Source of the DNA: Abyssibius alkaniclasticus
GTDB taxonomy: Bacteria > Pseudomonadota > Alphaproteobacteria > Rhodobacterales > Rhodobacteraceae
Direction: 5' to 3'
Assembly (NCBI RefSeq): GCF_020447305.1
Contig: NZ_CP095732.1
Location: forward strand, 868,001-932,000
Length of the DNA stretch: 64,000 nucleotides
The translations under genes and the position numbers were made by a program. This document shows, piece after piece, positions 53,335 to 61,723 of this stretch (position 1 is its first letter; each line of letters opens with the position of its first letter). The notes under the pieces were generated by a model. It ran no database searches and was not told where the DNA came from. It worked only from the letters and a program-made list of their open reading frames with translations.

Positions 53335-54996
53335 TTAGATATCCAACGCCCCTTGCGCGCCCTTGTCCACCTCGCGCACGGCTTTCTTGCGGGTTTCAAC
53401 GCGCATCGGCGGCAGGCGCACGGCGCGGTCGCGCAATTCCATCGCCTGTTCAATGGTCACGATTTGAATGCGCGGCACGGGGGTGTGGCCGTCAACCGTT
53501 AGCTGGCCCGCACCAGCGGCTTCGGTGATCATGGGTTTGGTCGGCTCGGTCAGGGTGAGGAATACGCCGATATCGGCCCCCTCACGCTCTATCACGCCGC
53601 GCAAATCGCGGATCATGGCAACGCCGATATTTTCACCTGCCTTGACCGAGACAATGGCCCGGCCCTCGCTTTTCGCGCCGAAATAGAGGTTGCCATCTAT
53701 CCCCTTGTCAGCCCCCTTTTTAGAGAGGTTGCCGGGCTGTGCGTTGATCAGCGACAGCGCCCATTTTTCAAACTCGAAATAATAGTTCTTGTCACTGCGC
53801 CCACGGTTGGCCATGTCGCGCGCGCCGGAAATATCTTGCGGCACGCCGTGGGTGGTGAATTCGACCTTCGGAAAGGCATCGCGCAGGCGCTTTTCGATCA
53901 GGCCAACGGCCAGATGCGTGACATCAATGCCAATCCATTGCCGGTCCATCTTCTGGGCGGCATGAACGGTGGTGCCACAGCCGCAAAACGGGTCCAACAC
54001 CACATCACCGGGGTTGGACGAGGCCGCAAGGATGCGTTCCAGCAGGGCCACGGGCTTTTGGGTGGGGTAGCCGAGGCGTTCTTTAGCTTGTGAGTTTAAT
54101 GGGAATATGTCGGTCCAAATGTCTCCCATTACTCCACCCTGCATTTCATTTAGATATTTTTTTAATCTTGGTCGCCGAGTGGTGTCTAAGTTACCGTCTT
54201 TATCAACCGGATACCAAATTCGCCCGTCTGCATCTAACTTTTCCATAGTTTCGCGTTGAAATCGCCACCCTTTTTCAGGGAAGGGGAAACCCTGCCAATC
54301 ATACATCATGTTGGGTCTTGGGCTTGGGCTGGTCATATCATGTTTTTGATACGCGCCTCGGCCGTCACTATCATCTTCCGTAAACTTGCCTCTTACATAT
54401 TCATCGGAATGTGCTTCACGAGGAGTGTTCCATGTGAAACCTTTCTCCTTTTTAGTGTAGAAAAGTATACAGTCAGCATTATTGCTCCAAGTTTTGCTGT
54501 CGCTGTGCGTGGTAGTTCTTTTCCAATCAATTTCATTTTTGAATGATCTTGCCCCAAAAACCGCATCCAGCAAAATCTTCAGATAATGGCTCGCCGTCGG
54601 GTCGCAGTGTAAATACAGGCTGCCGGTTGGCTTCAACACCCGATGCAGTTCCAGCAGGCGCACCGCCATCATGGCCAGATAGGCCATCATGTCATTGTCA
54701 CCCAGAAAGCTGCGCATGGCGCGCAGCATGGTGGCGGCGGCGGCATTGGGGGAGCGGACAACCTCGCCAAACGCCTCTTCCGCGCTGTCATTCCAGTGCC
54801 AGGTATCGTCAAACGCCTCAATCTGCGCGGTGCTGTCATTGCCCTGCGGGCCTTTGAACAACACATTGTAGCTGGCATTGGAATTGAACGGCGGGTCCAG
54901 ATAAATGAGATCGACGCTTTCATCGGCAATGCTGTCGCGCAAAACCGCAAGGTTATCGCCGTAATATAAATGGTTTGGCATGGGCGCCCCGATCAT
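53335..54996 (-). CDS. DNA methyltransferase fused to an Mrr-like nuclease domain
   Basis: 553 residues from 54996 (54981 is an alternative ATG). The N-terminal part is an N4/N6-type amino-methyltransferase: catalytic motif DPPFNSNASYN at 34-44 and, later, the SAM motif DPFCGCGTT at 335-343, the order of the beta class. Residues 146-305 between them form the probable target-recognition region and are encoded by visibly AT-rich DNA. The C-terminal part (about 400-500) resembles Mrr-type restriction nucleases: ADKGIDGNLYF then AIVSVKAG, giving D...V-x-K. No partner restriction or specificity gene is adjacent. It is either a self-contained restriction-modification enzyme or a modified orphan methyltransferase. 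Confidence 0.85.
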   Translation of the reverse strand: MIGAPMPNHLYYGDNLAVLRDSIADESVDLIYLDPPFNSNASYNVLFKGPQGNDSTAQIEAFDDTWHWNDSAEEAFGEVVRSPNAAAATMLRAMRSFLGDNDMMAYLAMMAVRLLELHRVLKPTGSLYLHCDPTASHYLKILLDAVFGARSFKNEIDWKRTTTHSDSKTWSNNADCILFYTKKEKGFTWNTPREAHSDEYVRGKFTEDDSDGRGAYQKHDMTSPSPRPNMMYDWQGFPFPEKGWRFQRETMEKLDADGRIWYPVDKDGNLDTTRRPRLKKYLNEMQGGVMGDIWTDIFPLNSQAKERLGYPTQKPVALLERILAASSNPGDVVLDPFCGCGTTVHAAQKMDRQWIGIDVTHLAVGLIEKRLRDAFPKVEFTTHGVPQDISGARDMANRGRSDKNYYFEFEKWALSLINAQPGNLSKKGADKGIDGNLYFGAKSEGRAIVSVKAGENIGVAMIRDLRGVIEREGADIGVFLTLTEPTKPMITEAAGAGQLTVDGHTPVPRIQIVTIEQAMELRDRAVRLPPMRVETRKKAVREVDKGAQGALDI

Positions 54997-55067
54997 GGGT
55001 TAAGCAAAGCAGCAATTGGTTGCACAAAGCCTAACCTTTTGGGGATTCCGCGTGCAACCGCTTTCGC

Positions 55068-56405
55068 TTAACGGTCCTTCCACCCATACCCAGCATAAGC
55101 CAAGCCCAGCAGCCTTCGCCGCATTCCCGGGAAGGGGAACCTTGCGGGGGGTTCGCGCATGGGGGCGGGCAGGCTTTTGGGGGATTTCTGGCCGAGGATG
55201 ATCTGCGCAAGCGCGGCACCGCAATAGCTGCCCATTGCGATGCCCGAGCCCTGATAGGCATGGGCGGTCCAGACATGGTCGTATCCCGGAACGGGGCCGC
55301 AATAGGCGGTGAGGCTGCGGTTCATGCAGACCAGCCCGCTCCAGAAATGCGGGGTTTCGACATGCGCCCAGGCCGGGAAGATCGCCTCGAAATCGCGGCG
55401 GATGCGGCGCTGCATCCGGGCCATATCACGCGGGCGCAGGTTGGTGCCGCCGCGCATCCCGAACATCATGCGGCCATCGGGCATAAGGCGGAAGTAGTGC
55501 AGCAGGCGGCGGGTATCGAAAACCGGCTCGGTTGCGCTCCATCCCTGGGCCTTCTGCTCGGCCGGGCTAATCACGCGGGTGACGATGATATTCGACGGCA
55601 CGGGCAGATAGCGGCCATCCATCCAGGGCGCCAACCCGTCGGCGGAATAGCCGTTGGTGGCAATGATCACATGGCGCGCGGAAATACTGCCGCCCGGTGT
55701 GACCAGCCGGTTGGGCGCGCCTGCATGAAGCGCCATGACGGGCGCGTTGCCATAAATCCGAACGCCAGCCTTGCTGGCCGCGCGGGCCAGCCCCAACGTG
55801 TATTTCAGCGGGTTGAGCGCAAAGCCGATAGGGTGGTGCAGCGCGCCGTGAAAGGCGGGTGAGGTAAGGCCACGCTCGGCCAGTTGCGCCTGGCTGAACA
55901 GCTCGGCCTGAATGCCGAAACTGGCCTTCAGAAAGGCGGCGTCTTCGGCAAAACCCGCCGCATCGCGTGGCCGATGGGCCAAGGACCATTCGCCATGCCC
56001 ATGCGCATCGGCCTGAATTTTCTCGGTTTTCAAAACCTCGCGCACATAGTCGACCGCGCCGGTCTGGGTGGCGATGAAGGCGCGGGCCTCGGTCAGCCCG
56101 AAGCGTTTGATCAGCGTGGCATTGTCGAGTTTCGAGCCGCCCATGCACACAAACCCGCCCGCGCGGCCGGATGCGCCCCAGCCGGGCCAGGCCGCGTCCA
56201 GCACCACAACGTCAAGCCCGCCCCTTGCCAGCAGGCGGGCGGCGTTCAGCCCGGTGAGGCCCGCGCCGATAATCGCCACATCGGCCCGCAAATCCCCATC
56301 GGGCCTTGCGGGCGGCTCGGGCAGAGTAACGGTGGTTTGCCAGAAATTGCCGGGGTCGGGCCGGGGCGCGTAGCTGGCGGTGGGGTAAAGGCGCTGCAGG
56401 CTCAT
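55068..56405 (-). CDS. FAD-dependent amine/amino-acid oxidoreductase (DAO/OrdL-like)
   Basis: 445-residue flavoprotein. The FAD motif is VAIIGAGLTGLNAARLLARGGLDVVVLDAA, with the family block GWGASGRAGGFV where related oxidases attach or contact flavin. The C-terminal block HVWTAHAYQGSGIAMGSYCGAALA is typical of gamma-glutamylputrescine oxidase-like proteins. The substrate is unknown. The start overlaps the phosphatase stop by 4 bases (ATGA). Confidence 0.85.
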   Translation of the reverse strand: MSLQRLYPTASYAPRPDPGNFWQTTVTLPEPPARPDGDLRADVAIIGAGLTGLNAARLLARGGLDVVVLDAAWPGWGASGRAGGFVCMGGSKLDNATLIKRFGLTEARAFIATQTGAVDYVREVLKTEKIQADAHGHGEWSLAHRPRDAAGFAEDAAFLKASFGIQAELFSQAQLAERGLTSPAFHGALHHPIGFALNPLKYTLGLARAASKAGVRIYGNAPVMALHAGAPNRLVTPGGSISARHVIIATNGYSADGLAPWMDGRYLPVPSNIIVTRVISPAEQKAQGWSATEPVFDTRRLLHYFRLMPDGRMMFGMRGGTNLRPRDMARMQRRIRRDFEAIFPAWAHVETPHFWSGLVCMNRSLTAYCGPVPGYDHVWTAHAYQGSGIAMGSYCGAALAQIILGQKSPKSLPAPMREPPARFPFPGMRRRLLGLAYAGYGWKDR

Positions 56406-56845
56406 TGCAGTTGCGCCGCTATGCGCGCGCAGGCGGTTTCGATCAGATCAAGCGTGCCGTCAAAATCGCCGCTATACCACGGGTCGGGCACATCCAGCGG
56501 GCTGGCCAAGCCTGCATAGGGCAAGAACTGCGCCACATGCGCACGGCCCGGAAAGGCCGGGTTCTGGCGCAGGTCATCCAGATTGCGCGCATCCATCGCA
56601 AGGATCAGGTCAAAATGCGCAAAATCATCGGCGCTGACCTGCCGGGCGCGTTGGGCGGAAATATCATAGCCGCGCGCCGCCGCCACAGCCTGTGCGCGGC
56701 TGTCTGGTGCATCGCCGCTATGCCAATCGCCGGTGCCGGCACTGTCGATACGCAGATCGGGGCTGGCCATATGGCGCATCACCCCCTCGGCCAGTGGCGA
56801 GCGGCAGATATTGCCAAGGCAGACAAACAGAAGTGACGTGGTCAT
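56402..56845 (-). CDS. Low-molecular-weight protein-tyrosine phosphatase
   Basis: 147 residues from the ATG at 56845. The P-loop FVCLGNICRSPLAEGVM has the CX5R(S) signature with the nucleophilic Cys and Arg. The general acid is Asp in DVPDPWYSGDFDG. The call as a phosphatase is firm; the physiological substrate is unknown, and an arsenate reductase-like use is possible but less likely. Coupled to the FAD oxidoreductase gene. Confidence 0.93.
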   Translation of the reverse strand: MTTSLLFVCLGNICRSPLAEGVMRHMASPDLRIDSAGTGDWHSGDAPDSRAQAVAAARGYDISAQRARQVSADDFAHFDLILAMDARNLDDLRQNPAFPGRAHVAQFLPYAGLASPLDVPDPWYSGDFDGTLDLIETACARIAAQLQ

Positions 56846-56993
56846 GTATCCCCGCAGGCCAAAATGGCCTTTCGCCCACAAGTTTACGAGGGCCACCGCC
56901 CCAACCGCAAGCCGCAGCGCCCGGCATCGGCAAAAAGCCACTTAGTGGTTGGGGTGTCTGGCCCGACTTGGCGCAAAGGGCCATGCGACAAAC

Positions 56994-57024
56994 GAAACAA
57001 CCCCGCCAGCCGGGCTGACGGGGC
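56994..57024 (-). terminator. Probable terminator of rpmB
   Basis: On the minus strand a 10-bp stem (GCTGACGGGG / CCCCGCCAGC with one G-U pair) is followed by TTGTTTCGTTT. It lies 25 bases after the rpmB stop. The T-tract is imperfect. Confidence 0.7.
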
Positions 57025-57048
57025 TAAATTTCGTGCAAAGCCGATGGC

Positions 57049-57336
57049 TCAGGCGGCGGTGGCCTGTTTGGCGATCTCGCGCTTCACTTTAAGCGCGGCA
57101 TCCGACAGCACATCGTCTTTTGCCTTGGCAAGATAGGCGTCAAGCCCGCCACGGTGGTCGACGCTGCGCAGCGTCGATGCGGCGATCTTGAACTTGAAGC
57201 TGCGGCCAAGCGTGTCCGAAGCCAGCGTCACATCATTCAGGTTCGGCAAAAAGCGGCGGCGGGTCTTGTTATTGGCATGGCTGACATTGTTGCCAGTCAT
57301 CACGGCTTTGCCGCTCAGTTCACAACGACGGGACAT
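57049..57336 (-). CDS. rpmB: 50S ribosomal protein L28
   Basis: 95-residue ribosomal protein. The start at 57336 gives [33 protein letters not shown], the conserved L28 N-terminus ([11 protein letters not shown]). A GGAGAC site precedes it. The length fits the alphaproteobacterial form. Confidence 0.97.
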   Translation of the reverse strand: MSRRCELSGKAVMTGNNVSHANNKTRRRFLPNLNDVTLASDTLGRSFKFKIAASTLRSVDHRGGLDAYLAKAKDDVLSDAALKVKREIAKQATAA

Positions 57337-57447
57337 GTCCGTCTCCTTCACATATGGTGTCTGGGGCTGCGCCGGGCTGCCCATAAATCTTGAAGCGCTT
57401 CTTTAGGGGCAAAGCCGCGGGGCGTCAAGGGATTCGCGTCGATTTGC

Positions 57448-58452
57448 TCAGCCGGCGCCAAGGCGTTTGGCAAGCGCATCCAAAAGCGCGCTCAGCGCGG
57501 CATCGGGGCTGGCGGTATCGCCTGAAACCCGCGCCTCGGCCTCGGCCCAGGCGCGGGCGATGGCGGGGTCGGATTTTAGCTGTGCAAGCAGCCCGTCACC
57601 CGCCGCGCGGCGAAACCCCTCCAGCGCCTGCTCCTTGCGCCGCCGCGCAATGCTGCCTTGGCTTTGGCGCGCCGCAAACAGCGATTGCATGGCCTGCCAG
57701 GCTTCCTTGAGCCCGGCACCCGTAAGGGCGGAAACCGGCATGGCACGGGGAAAACCCTCTGGGTCGTGCGCGCGTTTGCGCAACAGGCGCAGTGCAGCGG
57801 CATAATCGGCCACCGTGCGCCTTGCCTGTGCTTCCAGATCGCCATCGGCCTTGTTGATCAGGATCAGGTCGGCCACCTCCATGATGCCGCGTTTGACACC
57901 TTGCAATTCATCGCCACCCGCCGGGGCCAGCAGCAGGGCGAAGATATCGGTCATTTCGGCAACAATGGTTTCCGACTGGCCCACGCCGACCGTTTCCACC
58001 AGCACCACATCAAACCCCGCCGCCGCACAAAGTGCGATGGATTCACGCGTGCGCCGGGCCACGCCCCCAAGCGCCGTTTGGCTGGGCGAGGGGCGGATGA
58101 ACGCCTCGGGCGCGCGGCTGAGCAGCTCCATACGGGTCTTGTCCCCCAGAATAGAGCCGCCGGAACGGGTTGAGCTTGGGTCGACCGCCAGCACAGCCAC
58201 GCGCAGCCCTTGGGCGATCAGATGCAGGCCAAAGGCTTCGATGAAGGTCGACTTGCCAACCCCCGGCGTGCCGGACAGCCCGATGCGAATGGCCGCCTGC
58301 CCCGCCCCGGCCAAAGCGGCCAGCACCTCTGCCGCTTGCGCGCGATGATCAGCGCGCGTGCTTTCGATCAGCGTAATGGCGCGCGCCAGGGCGCGACGCT
58401 CGCCTTGCAGCACGGCCTGTGCCAAAGATTGTGAAGGTGGATCGACCGACAT
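57448..58452 (-). CDS. meaB: MeaB family GTPase, methylmalonyl-CoA mutase chaperone
   Basis: 334-residue G3E GTPase that protects and reloads B12 on methylmalonyl-CoA mutase. The start at 58452 gives [26 protein letters not shown]. The P-loop is [12 protein letters not shown], the switch block [21 protein letters not shown], the family signature [13 protein letters not shown], and the G4-like NKAD in LILINKADG. The substrate mutase is not in this window; the protein fits a propionate or ethylmalonyl-CoA pathway (established link of the family, inference for this strain). Confidence 0.93.
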   Translation of the reverse strand: MSVDPPSQSLAQAVLQGERRALARAITLIESTRADHRAQAAEVLAALAGAGQAAIRIGLSGTPGVGKSTFIEAFGLHLIAQGLRVAVLAVDPSSTRSGGSILGDKTRMELLSRAPEAFIRPSPSQTALGGVARRTRESIALCAAAGFDVVLVETVGVGQSETIVAEMTDIFALLLAPAGGDELQGVKRGIMEVADLILINKADGDLEAQARRTVADYAAALRLLRKRAHDPEGFPRAMPVSALTGAGLKEAWQAMQSLFAARQSQGSIARRRKEQALEGFRRAAGDGLLAQLKSDPAIARAWAEAEARVSGDTASPDAALSALLDALAKRLGAG

Positions 58453-58580
58453 GGTTTGCCTTGCATTTCTATGCAAGCGGCATGGCATTATTGTGGGGAA
58501 ATTGCAATTCGCATGGAGCATCTGGCGCGGCAGTCCACGCGATCAAACAATGCGCAAAGGTCGCTTCTTCACAGGCTTGT

Positions 58581-59234
58581 TCAGGTCTTGGCGGGTAGCT
58601 GTGCATCCGGGCTGGGTTTCGTGTTGCTCGATGTTCTTTGGCGCAGAATAGTGCGGCCCAGCACCAGAAGCGGCCCGAATATCGACACAGCCAGCAGCAC
58701 GAATTTGGCCGTGGTCACAGGGCCAAGCAGGGCGGCCAGCAGGGGTGACGGCGCAGGATAGCCGAGCAGGAGTGCATGGATCATGCCATTCTCAAGCATG
58801 TCGACGGAAAACCAGACCAAGGGGATGGCGCGGAACAAATGGTGCCAGGCTGCGGGCTGCATCTGACTGGCGGCGAACCGGCCAAGTGTCAGGAGAAAGG
58901 CAAGCAGGGTCAGCGGGAACAGAACATCGCCGGTATAGGTTTCCAAAAGATAGGCCTCGCGGCCCCGACTTCCGAAAAGCTCAATCCGCTCCAGCACGTC
59001 GGATGCCTGGAACGACGGGCTTTGGTCGAAAAGCGGCGCCCCGCCCGTTGCGGCGGCTACGGCACCGGCACCGATTGGCAATTCGGTCAGGTGGGTGATG
59101 CCAAATGTGCCAAGCGCCAGCCCAAGCGTCAGCAGAACCGGCAGGCCGCCCGTTCTAAGCGATGTCAGCAGCAGACCGGCCAGCACGCCCAGCAGGAAGA
59201 CAGTGGGGATGAATATCATATGCGCGGGTGTCAT
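58581..59234 (-). CDS. Integral membrane protein, unknown
   Basis: 217 residues from the ATG at 59234, which has an AAGGAACG site; an upstream in-frame ATG at 59267 overlaps a dyad and is less likely. Five or so hydrophobic segments are visible, e.g. MIFIPTVFLLGVLAGLLLTSL, PVLLTLGLALGTFGITHL, GDVLFPLTLLAFLLTLG and TTAKFVLLAVSIFGPLLVLG. I know no family. It is divergent from a TetR regulator and may be its target. Confidence 0.65.
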   Translation of the reverse strand: MTPAHMIFIPTVFLLGVLAGLLLTSLRTGGLPVLLTLGLALGTFGITHLTELPIGAGAVAAATGGAPLFDQSPSFQASDVLERIELFGSRGREAYLLETYTGDVLFPLTLLAFLLTLGRFAASQMQPAAWHHLFRAIPLVWFSVDMLENGMIHALLLGYPAPSPLLAALLGPVTTAKFVLLAVSIFGPLLVLGRTILRQRTSSNTKPSPDAQLPAKT

Positions 59235-59261
59235 TGCGGCGTTCCTTTCTGCAATATTTAT

Positions 59262-59273
59262 GGACATCTGTCC
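59262..59273. promoter_or_regulatory. Candidate TetR operator
   Basis: Perfect dyad GGACA-TC-TGTCC between the divergent membrane-protein gene (start 59234) and the TetR gene. Its place and symmetry fit a TetR-family site, though it is short. Function is inferred. Confidence 0.45.
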
Positions 59274-59394
59274 GTTTCAGGATGACACTCCACAATTGGC
59301 GCAAAGCGGCAAAATGAGAAATCTACACCAAACAGAAATACGTGCGTTAAAGGACAAGTGGCGGGGCGATGTTTGGAAACGAAGGGCAAACAGC

Positions 59395-59958
59395 ATGACA
59401 CGCGGCGAAGACCGGCGCGTGCGTCGCACCAGAAGGGCGCTGCAATCGGCGCTGTTCGAGATCGTGGTGACGCAAAGCTACGAGACAATCACCGTGGCAA
59501 ATATCTGTGCAGCCGCCGATGTCGGGCGCTCGGCTTTTTACCAGCATTTCCAAGGCAAGGACGACCTGCTGCGCAGCGGCTTTGCGCAGCTCGAAGCCGA
59601 TCTGGGCGCTAGCGGGGCCGGGCAGAAGGCTGGTTTCGTTGCGGATTTTCTGGACCATGCGTTGCAGCACCGGTTGCTCTATCGCGCGATGATGCGCAGC
59701 CAGGCCGCCCCGATCGTTTCGGCTGCAACCCGTCGCATTCTGGGGGCGAAAGCCCTGGAATCGCTGCCGCCCGTCAGCCCGTCAGGCATCCCCCGCGAAC
59801 TCCGGGCGACATTGCTGGTCGATATGCTGCTTTCACTCACGCGCTGGTGGCTTGAGCGCGAAACACCGCAACCGGTTTGCGAGATCGAGGCGATGTTCCG
59901 CGAAATGGCTGCGGGAAGTCTTGGCGCGCCGCCACACCGCAGCGCCAGCCAGGGCTGA
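59395..59958 (+). CDS. TetR-family transcriptional regulator
   Basis: 187 residues from the ATG at 59395, preceded by GAAGGG; an in-frame ATG at 59314 would add 27 residues and lacks a good site. The helix-turn-helix is ITVANICAAADVGRSAFYQHFQGKDDLL. The C-terminal part is a helical ligand domain with SLTRWWLERETPQPVCEIEAMFREM near the end, a pattern of the C-terminal TetR_C_8-like group. The divergent membrane-protein gene is the likely target. The 59959-60140 gap shows no other gene. Confidence 0.88.
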   Translation: MTRGEDRRVRRTRRALQSALFEIVVTQSYETITVANICAAADVGRSAFYQHFQGKDDLLRSGFAQLEADLGASGAGQKAGFVADFLDHALQHRLLYRAMMRSQAAPIVSAATRRILGAKALESLPPVSPSGIPRELRATLLVDMLLSLTRWWLERETPQPVCEIEAMFREMAAGSLGAPPHRSASQG

Positions 59959-60140
59959 CGGGGGGCTGGGAGGTGGCCAAATATGCGTTGCGAAACGCGA
60001 TCCGCACGCGCGCGATGCTTTGCTTCGGCAAACCCATCACGGCTGGTGGTGCAAGACTCGTCGTTGGGCAGCAGCAGAGATTCGCCCTTATGCGGCCACA
60101 AGGCTCTGTCCAACACGCGGCGCAGTGTTAGACTGGCCGG

Positions 60141-60647
60141 ATGATGACGGCCGCCCATTACAGTTTTCGCAACCTGACCCTGGATGATCTTGATTTGCTC
60201 GAATCATGGCAATCGCGCCCGCATATCCGGGAATGGTGGGGTTCAGATGCGCCTTTTGACAGGGCGAAACTGGCTGATCCGAAGGTCGCGCGCTGGATTG
60301 TTTCACATGCCGGGCGCCCCTTCGCATTCATGCAGGACTATTCGGTGCATGGCTGGGATGATCACCATTTTGCCAAGCTTCCCGAAGGGTCGCGCGGGAT
60401 TGACCAGTATATTGGCGCGCCGGACATGATCGGGCTTGGGCATGGGACCGCGTTTATCGGCGCAAGATTGCGGATGCTCTTTGAAGCCGGAGCGCCCGTC
60501 ATCGCAACCGACCCGCATCCGCAGAATGCGCGCGCAATTGCTGTTTATACGAAGCTGGGGTTTGAACCGTTCGGTCCGCCGCAGAAAACGCAATGGGGGT
60601 TGATCTTGCCGATGAAGGTGCCGCGCCCGGCGGTTATGCGTCGCTGA
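60141..60647 (+). CDS. GNAT acetyltransferase, AAC(6')-like
   Basis: 168 residues. The acetyl-CoA region reads GIDQYIGAPDMIGLGHGTAFIGARLRMLF followed by ATDPHPQNARAIAVYTKLGFEPFG, the layout of aminoglycoside 6'-N-acetyltransferases and some siderophore-type GNATs. N-terminal blocks LESWQSRPHIREWWG and HAGRPFAFMQDY are also typical. Being chromosomal and isolated, it may act on another amine; activity on antibiotics is unproven. Its stop abuts the converging rlmH stop. Confidence 0.82.
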   Translation: MMTAAHYSFRNLTLDDLDLLESWQSRPHIREWWGSDAPFDRAKLADPKVARWIVSHAGRPFAFMQDYSVHGWDDHHFAKLPEGSRGIDQYIGAPDMIGLGHGTAFIGARLRMLFEAGAPVIATDPHPQNARAIAVYTKLGFEPFGPPQKTQWGLILPMKVPRPAVMRR

Positions 60648-61118
60648 TTAGCTGCGATGATACGGCCCGCCCGCCAGAATGGTCGCTGCGCGGTAAAGCT
60701 GTTCGGCCAGCATGACGCGCGCCAGCATATGCGGCCAGACCATCTTTCCAAGGCTCAGCGCGTAATCGGCTTGCGCCCGCAAACCGGGGTGCAGCCCGTC
60801 GGCACCGCCGATCAGAATCGCAAGCTCGCGGTTGTCCGTGTCGCGCCAGCCGGCCAGCGTTTCGGCAAATTGCGGCGATGTGGGCTGTTTGCCGCGCTCA
60901 TCCAGCACCATGATCCGCGCGGCCCTGGGAATGGCGGTGCGCAGCAAATCTGCCTCGGCCGCCATGCCGCCGCCTTTGCGGTCATCCAGCTCCACAATTT
61001 CAGCGGGGCCAAGGCCAAGCGCGCGGCCTGTGCGCTCAAACCGTGTCAGATAATCGGTGATCAGCGCCGCTTCGGGCCCGCCCTTCTGGCGGCCGATCGC
61101 GCAAATCAGCACGCGCAT
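60648..61118 (-). CDS. rlmH: 23S rRNA (pseudouridine1915-N3)-methyltransferase RlmH
   Basis: 156-residue SPOUT methyltransferase acting on assembled ribosomes. The SAM knot region is IVELDDRKGGGMAAEADLL, MVLDERGKQPTS and FLIGGADG-type LAILIGGADGLHPGLRAQ, with the C-terminal LGKMVWPHMLARVMLAEQLYRAATILAGGPYHRS ending in the conserved YH. It starts 3 bases after the rsfS stop; the two are usually linked. Confidence 0.96.
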   Translation of the reverse strand: MRVLICAIGRQKGGPEAALITDYLTRFERTGRALGLGPAEIVELDDRKGGGMAAEADLLRTAIPRAARIMVLDERGKQPTSPQFAETLAGWRDTDNRELAILIGGADGLHPGLRAQADYALSLGKMVWPHMLARVMLAEQLYRAATILAGGPYHRS

Positions 61119-61121
61119 CGT

Positions 61122-61442
61122 CTAGCGCGTGGCGGGCAGGTCCTGCCACATTTTCTCGAGCTGGTAGAACTCGCGCACTTCTGGGCGGAACAGATGCACG
61201 ATGATGTCGCCGCAATCGATCAGCACCCAGTCGCCGGTTTCACGCCCTTCGGCGCGCGGCGTCTGGCCGATCTTTTCCTTCACGCGATCCATCAGCTTTT
61301 CGGACATGGCAGACACCTGGCGTGACGAGCGGCCCGAGGCGACAACCATATGGTCGGCAAAGGATGACTTGCCTGCAAGCGGGATTGCGACCACATCTTC
61401 GGCCTTGTCATCGTCAAGCGCGGCCAGAACAAGCGCGAGCAT
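61122..61442 (-). CDS. rsfS: Ribosomal silencing factor RsfS
   Basis: 106 residues as called from the first ATG; binds ribosomal protein L14 and blocks subunit joining in starvation. Family blocks are ALDDDKAEDVVAIPLAGKSSFADHMVVASGRSSRQV, GDWVLIDCGDIIVHLFRPEVREFYQLEKMW. The ATG at 61442 has no ribosome-binding site. The frame is open upstream, and a perfect AGGAGG at 61525-61530 precedes an in-frame CTG at 61517, so the real protein may have 131 residues. Family members usually have an N-terminal helix before the block, which agrees. Confidence 0.93.
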   Translation of the reverse strand: MLALVLAALDDDKAEDVVAIPLAGKSSFADHMVVASGRSSRQVSAMSEKLMDRVKEKIGQTPRAEGRETGDWVLIDCGDIIVHLFRPEVREFYQLEKMWQDLPATR

Positions 61443-61524
61443 GGCGTCGCTTTGGGTTTTATCGCCACTGCGGGCGGGCGGTGCGCTGGGGCTTTCCGCA
61501 ACAAGACGTTCCGACAGAACGCAT

Positions 61525-61530
61525 CCTCCT
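61525..61530 (-). promoter_or_regulatory. AGGAGG ribosome-binding site without a standard start in frame
   Basis: Minus-strand AGGAGG lies 7 bases before a CTG at 61517 that is in frame with rsfS. The ATG directly after the motif (61524) is in another frame and has no spacing. Confidence 0.5.
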
Positions 61531-61723
61531 GATTTCGCCCGGATCGGGCCTGATTACTTTGCCCTAGCACAGTGGCAAGGGCCACTCAACCCGGCCCGAT
61601 GCCACGCGCCAAAGCCGGCAGCAAACCGCCGCAGATATTCCGGCAGGCGCGCAAGCTGCGTGTTATGCTGCGCGTTCTGGCACCGGACGGGGCTGAACGC
61701 GCATAAGGAATGTGGGGTGAAAT

